Positions 1 through 11,922 of a stretch of 64,000 nt of DNA are shown in pieces; position 1 is the first letter of the stretch, and the number at the start of each line of letters is the position of its first letter. Location of the stretch: the NCBI GenBank assembly GCA_903813345.2, contig CAIIXF020000009.1, positions 14,832,347-14,896,346 of the forward strand, in the 5' to 3' direction. Made by a program: the position numbers and the translations under genes. This stretch comes from Owenia fusiformis. Taxonomy: Eukaryota > Annelida > Polychaeta > Sabellida > Oweniidae. The notes beneath the pieces are model-generated. The model had not been told where the DNA came from. It was given only the letters and a program-made list of their open reading frames with translations, and searched no databases.

Positions 1-350
1 AGGTAATCTGGCAGATATCCGTGGAAGAACAAGAATCAGAAATATTTTTAAATTTTTCAAAATTTTCTGTGAAAAGTGACCAGACTGTCTTCGGGTACGT
101 AAGCATAAGTTGTTACTTACACTGTCCATTGGTATTTGTTTGGTATCTAGAGCATTTTGACAAAAGTAAACTGAGACTACGCCGACTAAGATCTTAGATC
201 TATTTTATTTTCATTTGTGAAGCCAGTCTGCAAATGGTTTGTTGTTTTAGTTCTGCTCGATGCGCATGTTTTTGGCGCATCTTCAACTTGATTGGCTTAT
301 TTTGGCTGCGGTTTCATGTAAGCAGTCACGAGCTAAATGTCACGGCACTT
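1..350. other. Non-repeat left flank of the satellite array
   Basis: AT-rich sequence unlike the satellite monomer that follows. No long ORF, RNA gene or repeat was seen. It ends in CACGGCACTT, directly followed by the first AGGGTCAATA of the array. It could be intergenic or intronic. Confidence 0.6.
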
Positions 351-823
351 AGGGTCAATATAACCTACTTGAGATTTGTTTTGCTCATCGTATAGGAAAA
401 GTAGTACTTAATACACTAGTTCGCTACTTTGTAGATGTATGGCACGTATATGTGTACATGTATTGGCAATTAATGTTTGGTGATAGCTAGTAGGAGTGTC
501 AGGGACCGCTGACAGATTATTATTTTGAACCAAAAAATTGAATTATATTTTTGGCGGTCTCAGTAAATCAATGGGGTAATCAGGTCCTACGTGCTTTTTA
601 CAGGCCCAGAAATCAATGCTCGCTTATAAATGTAGCAAAATCTTTTTTCGTTCGTGGGATATTTTTTTCACCATATAACCGAACGGGAAGTTTTTGAATA
701 GGACTACATGATCTGAATGGATGTGAGGATTCGATGGGCTGGGATTTGAGAAATTATGATTTGAACTTTGCCAATTCTACATGTATTCCAATGGGTGAAA
801 AAGTAAGTTGCTTTCTACCTAAT
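351..823. repeat. Satellite monomer part A (first copy)
   Basis: A part of about 473 bp running from AGGGTCAATATAACC to TTGCTTTCTACCTAA. It is present in every full monomer, missing from three copies (starting 11058, 25304, 31365), and is the only part present in the last copy (37584-38053). Its borders are marked by the hexamer CTAATA, seen at the B-to-A and A-to-B joints. It contains a 6 bp stem hairpin (497-514) and ends near GAAAAAGTAAGT, which resembles a 5' splice site. I see no terminal inverted repeats and no TG...CA ends, so an LTR or DNA-transposon origin is unproven. Confidence 0.75.
497..514. other. Short hairpin in satellite part A
   Basis: TGTCAG and CTGACA flank a GGACCG loop, giving a 6 bp stem in every A part. 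The rearranged joint at about 28821 lies just upstream of one copy of this hairpin. Confidence 0.4.
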
Positions 824-952
824 ATCAACCACATTTATTAGTGAATTTCGAGAAATATGTCGAATTTAGCCATAATTCGCATATCTTTCTATTTAAACAT
901 TTAAAGTTTTGCAAATTAACCCCTAAAATTCTGGAGACGACGATCTAAATTT

Positions 953-965
953 TGCTGAGTCAGCA
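953..965. promoter_or_regulatory. Consensus Maf recognition element (T-MARE), repeated in each monomer
   Basis: TGCTGAGTCAGCA matches the 13 bp T-MARE consensus bound by Maf and CNC/Nrf-small Maf dimers, with the AP-1 core TGAGTCA at its centre. In context it is a 15 bp dyad, TTGCTGAGTCAGCAA. It lies in part B and so recurs in all full and short copies, about 29 times in the array. The sequence match is direct; binding is inference. Confidence 0.6.
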
Positions 966-1547
966 ATTTTCGTTTTTTCATTGAAAACAGTACTTTTCAG
1001 CCTAAATTGCTACATTTCTGCTCTCTTATCAAGTAATTTGATGCAGTTCTTGCCAAATTAAAGGAAACACACCCCAAACGTTCCACAGTTAGCGAAGTTC
1101 CAACATTTTGACCCTTTAAACCCACGAAAGACCAAATTTTAAAGGGACGTATTCAGTAAACCTGCACAAAAGACAATGCTACTTGAACTAGCCATCAGAA
1201 GTTCATGAAAAACGAAAAATCAATGATGTTCAGTTTAGTAAAGTAGCAAATAGTCCTACTTATGAGAGAATATAAATCACTTAAGCAATTTGTACAACTT
1301 TAAACAGCTGTTTTAAGTAGATTAGTATCGTTATGGGCAAAAATCCCCCAAAATAGCCCAAAATTTGTCCAAAAATTCAAAATTTTCATGCTCAAGGCTG
1401 AATTATTTTGCCTATTTTGCTACATTTATCAGTGCATTGACAAGAAGTCTTGTGGATAGCGCAACTTTTCCTGAACGTTTCTCTAATAAGATATTTTAAT
1501 GACAAAATAACTACATTTAGTCTTGAATAAATTGTCACAAAATATAA

Positions 1548-1562
1548 TGACCCCAGGGGTCA
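1548..1562. promoter_or_regulatory. 15 bp palindrome in each satellite monomer
   Basis: TGACCCCAGGGGTCA is a perfect dyad around a central A. GGGGTCA resembles a nuclear-receptor half-site, so this is an everted pair separated by one base. It recurs once per B part. Function is inferred from motif shape only. Confidence 0.4.
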
Positions 1563-4500
1563 AGAGAACCCTATAAAATCAAAAGTGCTGAGGGGATTTG
1601 AGCAAAAATGTACATATCACTTCATAAAACCCCGAACTTTAAAATTCATATTGAATAAAATGCATATTCAGTCAACCATGACACTAATAGGGTCAATATA
1701 ACCTACTTGAGATTTGTTTTGCTCATCGTATAGGAAAAGTAGTACTTAATACACTAGTTCGCTACTTTGTAGATGTATGGCACGTATATGTGTACATGTA
1801 TTGGCAATTAATGTTTGGTGATAGCTAGTAGGAGTGTCAGGGACCGCTGACAGATTATTATTTTGAACCAAAAAATTGAATTATATTTTTGGCGGTCTCA
1901 GTAAATCAATGGGGTAATCAGGTCCTACGTGCTTTTTACAGGCCCAGAAATCAATGCTCGCTTATAAATGTAGCAAAATCTTTTTTCGTTCGTGGGATAT
2001 TTTTTTCACCATATAACCGAACGGGAAGTTTTTGAATAGGACTACATGATCTGAATGGATGTGAGGATTCGATGGGCTGGGATTTGAGAAATTATGATTT
2101 GAACTTTGCCAATTCTACATGTATTCCAATGGGTGAAAAAGTAAGTTGCTTTCTACCTAATATCAACCACATTTATTAGTGAATTTCGAGAAATATGTCG
2201 AATTTAGCCATAATTCGCATATCTTTCTATTTAAACATTTAAAGTTTTGCAAATTAACCCCTAAAATTCTGGAGACGACGATCTAAATTTTGCTGAGTCA
2301 GCAATTTTCGTTTTTTCATTGAAAACAGTACTTTTCAGCCTAAATTGCTACATTTCTGCTCTCTTATCAAGTAATTTGATGCAGTTCTTGCCAAATTAAA
2401 GGAAACACACCCCAAACGTTCCACAGTTAGCGAAGTTCCAACATTTTGACCCTTTAAACCCACGAAAGACCAAATTTTAAAGGGACGTATTCAGTAAACC
2501 TGCACAAAAGACAATGCTACTTGAACTAGCCATCAGAAGTTCATGAAAAACGAAAAATCAATGATGTTCAGTTTAGTAAAGTAGCAAATAGTCCTACTTA
2601 TGAGAGAATATAAATCACTTAAGCAATTTGTACAACTTTAAACAGCTGTTTTAAGTAGATTAGTATCGTTATGGGCAAAAATCCCCCAAAATAGCCCAAA
2701 ATTTGTCCAAAAATTCAAAATTTTCATGCTCAAGGCTGAATTATTTTGCCTATTTTGCTACATTTATCAGTGCATTGACAAGAAGTCTTGTGGATAGCGC
2801 AACTTTTCCTGAACGTTTCTCTAATAAGATATTTTAATGACAAAATAACTACATTTAGTCTTGAATAAATTGTCACAAAATATAATGACCCCAGGGGTCA
2901 AGAGAACCCTATAAAATCAAAAGTGCTGAGGGGATTTGAGCAAAAATGTACATATCACTTCATAAAACCCCGAACTTTAAAATTCATATTGAATAAAATG
3001 CATATTCAGTCAACCATGACACTAATAGGGTCAATATAACCTACTTGAGATTTGTTTTGCTCATCGTATAGGAAAAGTAGTACTTAATACACTAGTTCGC
3101 TACTTTGTAGATGTATGGCACGTATATGTGTACATGTATTGGCAATTAATGTTTGGTGATAGCTAGTAGGAGTGTCAGGGACCGCTGACAGATTATTATT
3201 TTGAACCAAAAAATTGAATTATATTTTTGGCGGTCTCAGTAAATCAATGGGGTAATCAGGTCCTACGTGCTTTTTACAGGCCCAGAAATCAATGCTCGCT
3301 TATAAATGTAGCAAAATCTTTTTTCGTTCGTGGGATATTTTTTTCACCATATAACCGAACGGGAAGTTTTTGAATAGGACTACATGATCTGAATGGATGT
3401 GAGGATTCGATGGGCTGGGATTTGAGAAATTATGATTTGAACTTTGCCAATTCTACATGTATTCCAATGGGTGAAAAAGTAAGTTGCTTTCTACCTAATA
3501 TCAACCACATTTATTAGTGAATTTCGAGAAATATGTCGAATTTAGCCATAATTCGCATATCTTTCTATTTAAACATTTAAAGTTTTGCAAATTAACCCCT
3601 AAAATTCTGGAGACGACGATCTAAATTTTGCTGAGTCAGCAATTTTCGTTTTTTTCATTGAAAACAGTACTTTTCAGCCTAAATTGCTACATTTCTGCTC
3701 TCTTATCAAGTAATTTGATGCAGTTCTTGCCAAATTAAAGGAAACACACCCCAAACGTTCCACAGTTAGCGAAGTTCCAACATTTTGACCCTTTAAACCC
3801 ACGAAAGACCAAATTTTAAAGGGACGTATTCAGTAAACCTGCACAAAAGACAATGCTACTTGAACTAGCCATCAGAAGTTCATGAAAAACGAAAAATCAA
3901 TGATGTTCAGTTTAGTAAAGTAGCAAATAGTCCTACTTATGAGAGAATATAAATCACTTAAGCAATTTGTACAACTTTAAACAGCTGTTTTAAGTAGATT
4001 AGTATCGTTATGGGCAAAAATCCCCCAAAATAGCCCAAAATTTGTCCAAAAATTCAAAATTTTCATGCTCAAGGCTGAATTATTTTGCCTATTTTGCTAC
4101 ATTTATCAGTGCATTGACAAGAAGTCTTGTGGATAGCGCAACTTTTCCTGAACGTTTCTCTAATAAGATATTTTAATGACAAAATAACTACATTTAGTCT
4201 TGAATAAATTGTCACAAAATATAATGACCCCAGGGGTCAAGAGAACCCTATAAAATCAAAAGTGCTGAGGGGATTTGAGCAAAAATGTACATATCACTTC
4301 ATAAAACCCCGAACTTTAAAATTCATATTGAATAAAATGCATATTCAGTCAACCATGACACTAATAGGGTCAATATAACCTACTTGAGATTTGTTTTGCT
4401 CATCGTATAGGAAAAGTAGTACTTAATACACTAGTTCGCTACTTTGTAGATGTATGGCACGTATATGTGTACATGTATTGGCAATTAATGTTTGGTGATA

Positions 4501-7500
4501 GCTAGTAGGAGTGTCAGGGACCGCTGACAGATTATTATTTTGAACCAAAAAATTGAATTATATTTTTGGCGGTCTCAGTAAATCAATGGGGTAATCAGGT
4601 CCTACGTGCTTTTTACAGGCCCAGAAATCAATGCTCGCTTATAAATGTAGCAAAATCTTTTTTCGTTCGTGGGATATTTTTTTCACCATATAACCGAACG
4701 GGAAGTTTTTGAATAGGACTACATGATCTGAATGGATGTGAGGATTCGATGGGCTGGGATTTGAGAAATTATGATTTGAACTTTGCCAATTCTACATGTA
4801 TTCCAATGGGTGAAAAAGTAAGTTGCTTTCTACCTAATATCAACCACATTTATTAGTGAATTTCGAGAAATATGTCGAATTTAGCCATAATTCGCATATC
4901 TTTCTATTTAAACATTTAAAGTTTTGCAAATTAACCCCTAAAATTCTGGAGACGACGATCTAAATTTTGCTGAGTCAGCAATTTTCGTTTTTTTCATTGA
5001 AAACAGTACTTTTCAGCCTAAATTGCTACATTTCTGCTCTCTTATCAAGTAATTTGATGCAGTTCTTGCCAAATTAAAGGAAACACACCCCAAACGTTCC
5101 ACAGTTAGCGAAGTTCCAACATTTTGACCCTTTAAACCCACGAAAGACCAAATTTTAAAGGGACGTATTCAGTAAACCTGCACAAAAGACAATGCTACTT
5201 GAACTAGCCATCAGAAGTTCATGAAAAACGAAAAATCAATGATGTTCAGTTTAGTAAAGTAGCAAATAGTCCTACTTATGAGAGAATATAAATCACTTAA
5301 GCAATTTGTACAACTTTAAACAGCTGTTTTAAGTAGATTAGTATCGTTATGGGCAAAAATCCCCCAAAATAGCCCAAAATTTGTCCAAAAATTCAAAATT
5401 TTCATGCTCAAGGCTGAATTATTTTGCCTATTTTGCTACATTTATCAGTGCATTGACAAGAAGTCTTGTGGATAGCGCAACTTTTCCTGAACGTTTCTCT
5501 AATAAGATATTTTAATGACAAAATAACTACATTTAGTCTTGAATAAATTGTCACAAAATATAATGACCCCAGGGGTCAAGAGAACCCTATAAAATCAAAA
5601 GTGCTGAGGGGATTTGAGCAAAAATGTACATATCACTTCATAAAACCCCGAACTTTAAAATTCATATTGAATAAAATGCATATTCAGTCAACCATGACAC
5701 TAATAGGGTCAATATAACCTACTTGAGATTTGTTTTGCTCATCGTATAGGAAAAGTAGTACTTAATACACTAGTTCGCTACTTTGTAGATGTATGGCACG
5801 TATATGTGTACATGTATTGGCAATTAATGTTTGGTGATAGCTAGTAGGAGTGTCAGGGACCGCTGACAGATTATTATTTTGAACCAAAAAATTGAATTAT
5901 ATTTTTGGCGGTCTCAGTAAATCAATGGGGTAATCAGGTCCTACGTGCTTTTTACAGGCCCAGAAATCAATGCTCGCTTATAAATGTAGCAAAATCTTTT
6001 TTCGTTCGTGGGATATTTTTTTCACCATATAACCGAACGGGAAGTTTTTGAATAGGACTACATGATCTGAATGGATGTGAGGATTCGATGGGCTGGGATT
6101 TGAGAAATTATGATTTGAACTTTGCCAATTCTACATGTATTCCAATGGGTGAAAAAGTAAGTTGCTTTCTACCTAATATCAACCACATTTATTAGTGAAT
6201 TTCGAGAAATATGTCGAATTTAGCCATAATTCGCATATCTTTCTATTTAAACATTTAAAGTTTTGCAAATTAACCCCTAAAATTCTGGAGACGACGATCT
6301 AAATTTTGCTGAGTCAGCAATTTTCGTTTTTTTCATTGAAAACAGTACTTTTCAGCCTAAATTGCTACATTTCTGCTCTCTTATCAAGTAATTTGATGCA
6401 GTTCTTGCCAAATTAAAGGAAACACACCCCAAACGTTCCACAGTTAGCGAAGTTCCAACATTTTGACCCTTTAAACCCACGAAAGACCAAATTTTAAAGG
6501 GACGTATTCAGTAAACCTGCACAAAAGACAATGCTACTTGAACTAGCCATCAGAAGTTCATGAAAAACGAAAAATCAATGATGTTCAGTTTAGTAAAGTA
6601 GCAAATAGTCCTACTTATGAGAGAATATAAATCACTTAAGCAATTTGTACAACTTTAAACAGCTGTTTTAAGTAGATTAGTATCGTTATGGGCAAAAATC
6701 CCCCAAAATAGCCCAAAATTTGTCCAAAAATTCAAAATTTTCATGCTCAAGGCTGAATTATTTTGCCTATTTTGCTACATTTATCAGTGCATTGACAAGA
6801 AGTCTTGTGGATAGCGCAACTTTTCCTGAACGTTTCTCTAATAAGATATTTTAATGACAAAATAACTACATTTAGTCTTGAATAAATTGTCACAAAATAT
6901 AATGACCCCAGGGGTCAAGAGAACCCTATAAAATCAAAAGTGCTGAGGGGATTTGAGCAAAAATGTACATATCACTTCATAAAACCCCGAACTTTAAAAT
7001 TCATATTGAATAAAATGCATATTCAGTCAACCATGACACTAATAGGGTCAATATAACCTACTTGAGATTTGTTTTGCTCATCGTATAGGAAAAGTAGTAC
7101 TTAATACACTAGTTCGCTACTTTGTAGATGTATGGCACGTATATGTGTACATGTATTGGCAATTAATGTTTGGTGATAGCTAGTAGGAGTGTCAGGGACC
7201 GCTGACAGATTATTATTTTGAACCAAAAAATTGAATTATATTTTTGGCGGTCTCAGTAAATCAATGGGGTAATCAGGTCCTACGTGCTTTTTACAGGCCC
7301 AGAAATCAATGCTCGCTTATAAATGTAGCAAAATCTTTTTTCGTTCGTGGGATATTTTTTTCACCATATAACCGAACGGGAAGTTTTTGAATAGGACTAC
7401 ATGATCTGAATGGATGTGAGGATTCGATGGGCTGGGATTTGAGAAATTATGATTTGAACTTTGCCAATTCTACATGTATTCCAATGGGTGAAAAAGTAAG

Positions 7501-10500
7501 TTGCTTTCTACCTAATATCAACCACATTTATTAGTGAATTTCGAGAAATATGTCGAATTTAGCCATAATTCGCATATCTTTCTATTTAAACATTTAAAGT
7601 TTTGCAAATTAACCCCTAAAATTCTGGAGACGACGATCTAAATTTTGCTGAGTCAGCAATTTTCGTTTTTTCATTGAAAACAGTACTTTTCAGCCTAAAT
7701 TGCTACATTTCTGCTCTCTTATCAAGTAATTTGATGCAGTTCTTGCCAAATTAAAGGAAACACACCCCAAACGTTCCACAGTTAGCGAAGTTCCAACATT
7801 TTGACCCTTTAAACCCACGAAAGACCAAATTTTAAAGGGACGTATTCAGTAAACCTGCACAAAAGACAATGCTACTTGAACTAGCCATCAGAAGTTCATG
7901 AAAAACGAAAAATCAATGATGTTCAGTTTAGTAAAGTAGCAAATAGTCCTACTTATGAGAGAATATAAATCACTTAAGCAATTTGTACAACTTTAAACAG
8001 CTGTTTTAAGTAGATTAGTATCGTTATGGGCAAAAATCCCCCAAAATAGCCCAAAATTTGTCCAAAAATTCAAAATTTTCATGCTCAAGGCTGAATTATT
8101 TTGCCTATTTTGCTACATTTATCAGTGCATTGACAAGAAGTCTTGTGGATAGCGCAACTTTTCCTGAACGTTTCTCTAATAAGATATTTTAATGACAAAA
8201 TAACTACATTTAGTCTTGAATAAATTGTCACAAAATATAATGACCCCAGGGGTCAAGAGAACCCTATAAAATCAAAAGTGCTGAGGGGATTTGAGCAAAA
8301 ATGTACATATCACTTCATAAAACCCCGAACTTTAAAATTCATATTGAATAAAATGCATATTCAGTCAACCATGACACTAATAGGGTCAATATAACCTACT
8401 TGAGATTTGTTTTGCTCATCGTATAGGAAAAGTAGTACTTAATACACTAGTTCGCTACTTTGTAGATGTATGGCACGTATATGTGTACATGTATTGGCAA
8501 TTAATGTTTGGTGATAGCTAGTAGGAGTGTCAGGGACCGCTGACAGATTATTATTTTGAACCAAAAAATTGAATTATATTTTTGGCGGTCTCAGTAAATC
8601 AATGGGGTAATCAGGTCCTACGTGCTTTTTACAGGCCCAGAAATCAATGCTCGCTTATAAATGTAGCAAAATCTTTTTTCGTTCGTGGGATATTTTTTTC
8701 ACCATATAACCGAACGGGAAGTTTTTGAATAGGACTACATGATCTGAATGGATGTGAGGATTCGATGGGCTGGGATTTGAGAAATTATGATTTGAACTTT
8801 GCCAATTCTACATGTATTCCAATGGGTGAAAAAGTAAGTTGCTTTCTACCTAATATCAACCACATTTATTAGTGAATTTCGAGAAATATGTCGAATTTAG
8901 CCATAATTCGCATATCTTTCTATTTAAACATTTAAAGTTTTGCAAATTAACCCCTAAAATTCTGGAGACGACGATCTAAATTTTGCTGAGTCAGCAATTT
9001 TCGTTTTTTCATTGAAAACAGTACTTTTCAGCCTAAATTGCTACATTTCTGCTCTCTTATCAAGTAATTTGATGCAGTTCTTGCCAAATTAAAGGAAACA
9101 CACCCCAAACGTTCCACAGTTAGCGAAGTTCCAACATTTTGACCCTTTAAACCCACGAAAGACCAAATTTTAAAGGGACGTATTCAGTAAACCTGCACAA
9201 AAGACAATGCTACTTGAACTAGCCATCAGAAGTTCATGAAAAACGAAAAATCAATGATGTTCAGTTTAGTAAAGTAGCAAATAGTCCTACTTATGAGAGA
9301 ATATAAATCACTTAAGCAATTTGTACAACTTTAAACAGCTGTTTTAAGTAGATTAGTATCGTTATGGGCAAAAATCCCCCAAAATAGCCCAAAATTTGTC
9401 CAAAAATTCAAAATTTTCATGCTCAAGGCTGAATTATTTTGCCTATTTTGCTACATTTATCAGTGCATTGACAAGAAGTCTTGTGGATAGCGCAACTTTT
9501 CCTGAACGTTTCTCTAATAAGATATTTTAATGACAAAATAACTACATTTAGTCTTGAATAAATTGTCACAAAATATAATGACCCCAGGGGTCAAGAGAAC
9601 CCTATAAAATCAAAAGTGCTGAGGGGATTTGAGCAAAAATGTACATATCACTTCATAAAACCCCGAACTTTAAAATTCATATTGAATAAAATGCATATTC
9701 AGTCAACCATGACACTAATAGGGTCAATATAACCTACTTGAGATTTGTTTTGCTCATCGTATAGGAAAAGTAGTACTTAATACACTAGTTCGCTACTTTG
9801 TAGATGTATGGCACGTATATGTGTACATGTATTGGCAATTAATGTTTGGTGATAGCTAGTAGGAGTGTCAGGGACCGCTGACAGATTATTATTTTGAACC
9901 AAAAAATTGAATTATATTTTTGGCGGTCTCAGTAAATCAATGGGGTAATCAGGTCCTACGTGCTTTTTACAGGCCCAGAAATCAATGCTCGCTTATAAAT
10001 GTAGCAAAATCTTTTTTCGTTCGTGGGATATTTTTTTCACCATATAACCGAACGGGAAGTTTTTGAATAGGACTACATGATCTGAATGGATGTGAGGATT
10101 CGATGGGCTGGGATTTGAGAAATTATGATTTGAACTTTGCCAATTCTACATGTATTCCAATGGGTGAAAAAGTAAGTTGCTTTCTACCTAATATCAACCA
10201 CATTTATTAGTGAATTTCGAGAAATATGTCGAATTTAGCCATAATTCGCATATCTTTCTATTTAAACATTTAAAGTTTTGCAAATTAACCCCTAAAATTC
10301 TGGAGACGACGATCTAAATTTTGCTGAGTCAGCAATTTTCGTTTTTTCATTGAAAACAGTACTTTTCAGCCTAAATTGCTACATTTCTGCTCTCTTATCA
10401 AGTAATTTGATGCAGTTCTTGCCAAATTAAAGGAAACACACCCCAAACGTTCCACAGTTAGCGAAGTTCCAACATTTTGACCCTTTAAACCCACGAAAGA

Positions 10501-11057
10501 CCAAATTTTAAAGGGACGTATTCAGTAAACCTGCACAAAAGACAATGCTACTTGAACTAGCCATCAGAAGTTCATGAAAAACGAAAAATCAATGATGTTC
10601 AGTTTAGTAAAGTAGCAAATAGTCCTACTTATGAGAGAATATAAATCACTTAAGCAATTTGTACAACTTTAAACAGCTGTTTTAAGTAGATTAGTATCGT
10701 TATGGGCAAAAATCCCCCAAAATAGCCCAAAATTTGTCCAAAAATTCAAAATTTTCATGCTCAAGGCTGAATTATTTTGCCTATTTTGCTACATTTATCA
10801 GTGCATTGACAAGAAGTCTTGTGGATAGCGCAACTTTTCCTGAACGTTTCTCTAATAAGATATTTTAATGACAAAATAACTACATTTAGTCTTGAATAAA
10901 TTGTCACAAAATATAATGACCCCAGGGGTCAAGAGAACCCTATAAAATCAAAAGTGCTGAGGGGATTTGAGCAAAAATGTACATATCACTTCATAAAACC
11001 CCGAACTTTAAAATTCATATTGAATAAAATGCATATTCAGTCAACCATGACACTAAT

Positions 11058-11922
11058 ATCAACCACATTTATTAGTGAATTTCGAGAAATATGTCGAATT
11101 TAGCCATAATTCGCATATCTTTCTATTTAAACATTTAAAGTTTTGCAAATTAACCCCTAAAATTCTGGAGACGACGATCTAAATTTTGCTGAGTCAGCAA
11201 TTTTCGTTTTTTCATTGAAAACAGTACTTTTCAGCCTAAATTGCTACATTTCTGCTCTCTTATCAAGTAATTTGATGCAGTTCTTGCCAAATTAAAGGAA
11301 TCACACCCCAAACGTTCCACAGTTAGCGAAGTTCCAACATTTTGACCCTTTAAACCCACGAAAGACCAAATTTTAAAGGGACGTATTCAGTAAACCTGCA
11401 CAAAAGACAATGCTACTTGAACTAGCCATCAGAAGTTCATGAAAAACGAAAAATCAATGATGTTCAGTTTAGTAAAGTAGCAAATAGTCCTACTTATGAG
11501 AGAATATAAATCACTTAAGCAATTTGTACAACTTTAAACAGCTGTTTTAAGTAGATTAGTATCGTTATGGGCAAAAATCCCCCAAAATAGCCCAAAATTT
11601 GTCCAAAAATTCAAAATTTTCATGCTCAAGGCTGAATTATTTTGCCTATTTTGCTACATTTATCAGTGCATTGACAAGAAGTCTTGTGGATAGCGCAACT
11701 TTTCCTGAACGTTTCTCTAATAAGATATTTTAATGACAAAATAACTACATTTAGTCTTGAATAAATTGTCACAAAATATAATGACCCCAGGGGTCAAGAG
11801 AACCCTATAAAATCAAAAGTGCTGAGGGGATTTGAGCAAAAATGTACATATCACTTCATAAAACCCCGAACTTTAAAATTCATATTGAATAAAATGCATA
11901 TTCAGTCAACCATGACACTAAT
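11058..11922. repeat. Short satellite copy lacking part A (1)
   Basis: The preceding monomer ends in GACACTAATA and continues directly into TCAACCACATTTATT, skipping 473 bp. The copy is 865 bp. It carries a private substitution at 11301 (GGAATCACACC where other copies read GGAAACACACC) and six T in the variable run. Confidence 0.9.

Larger units (their letters stand above)
824..1688. repeat. Satellite monomer part B (first copy)
   Basis: A part of about 865 bp from ATCAACCACATTTATTAG to AACCATGACACTAAT. It can stand alone next to another B part (B-B joints at 11058, 25304 and 31365). It contains three strong dyads: a Maf-type site (952-966), an E-box palindrome (1302-1313) and the 15 bp palindrome TGACCCCAGGGGTCA (1548-1562). 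It also carries the T run (six or seven T) that varies between monomers. Confidence 0.75.

Noticed and set aside
640-665. CENP-B-box-like TTTTTCGTTCGTGGGA in each satellite monomer
   Set aside because: It resembles the box in the TTCG and GGGA ends, but the central A and the CGGG block are missing, so it does not fit the binding consensus.
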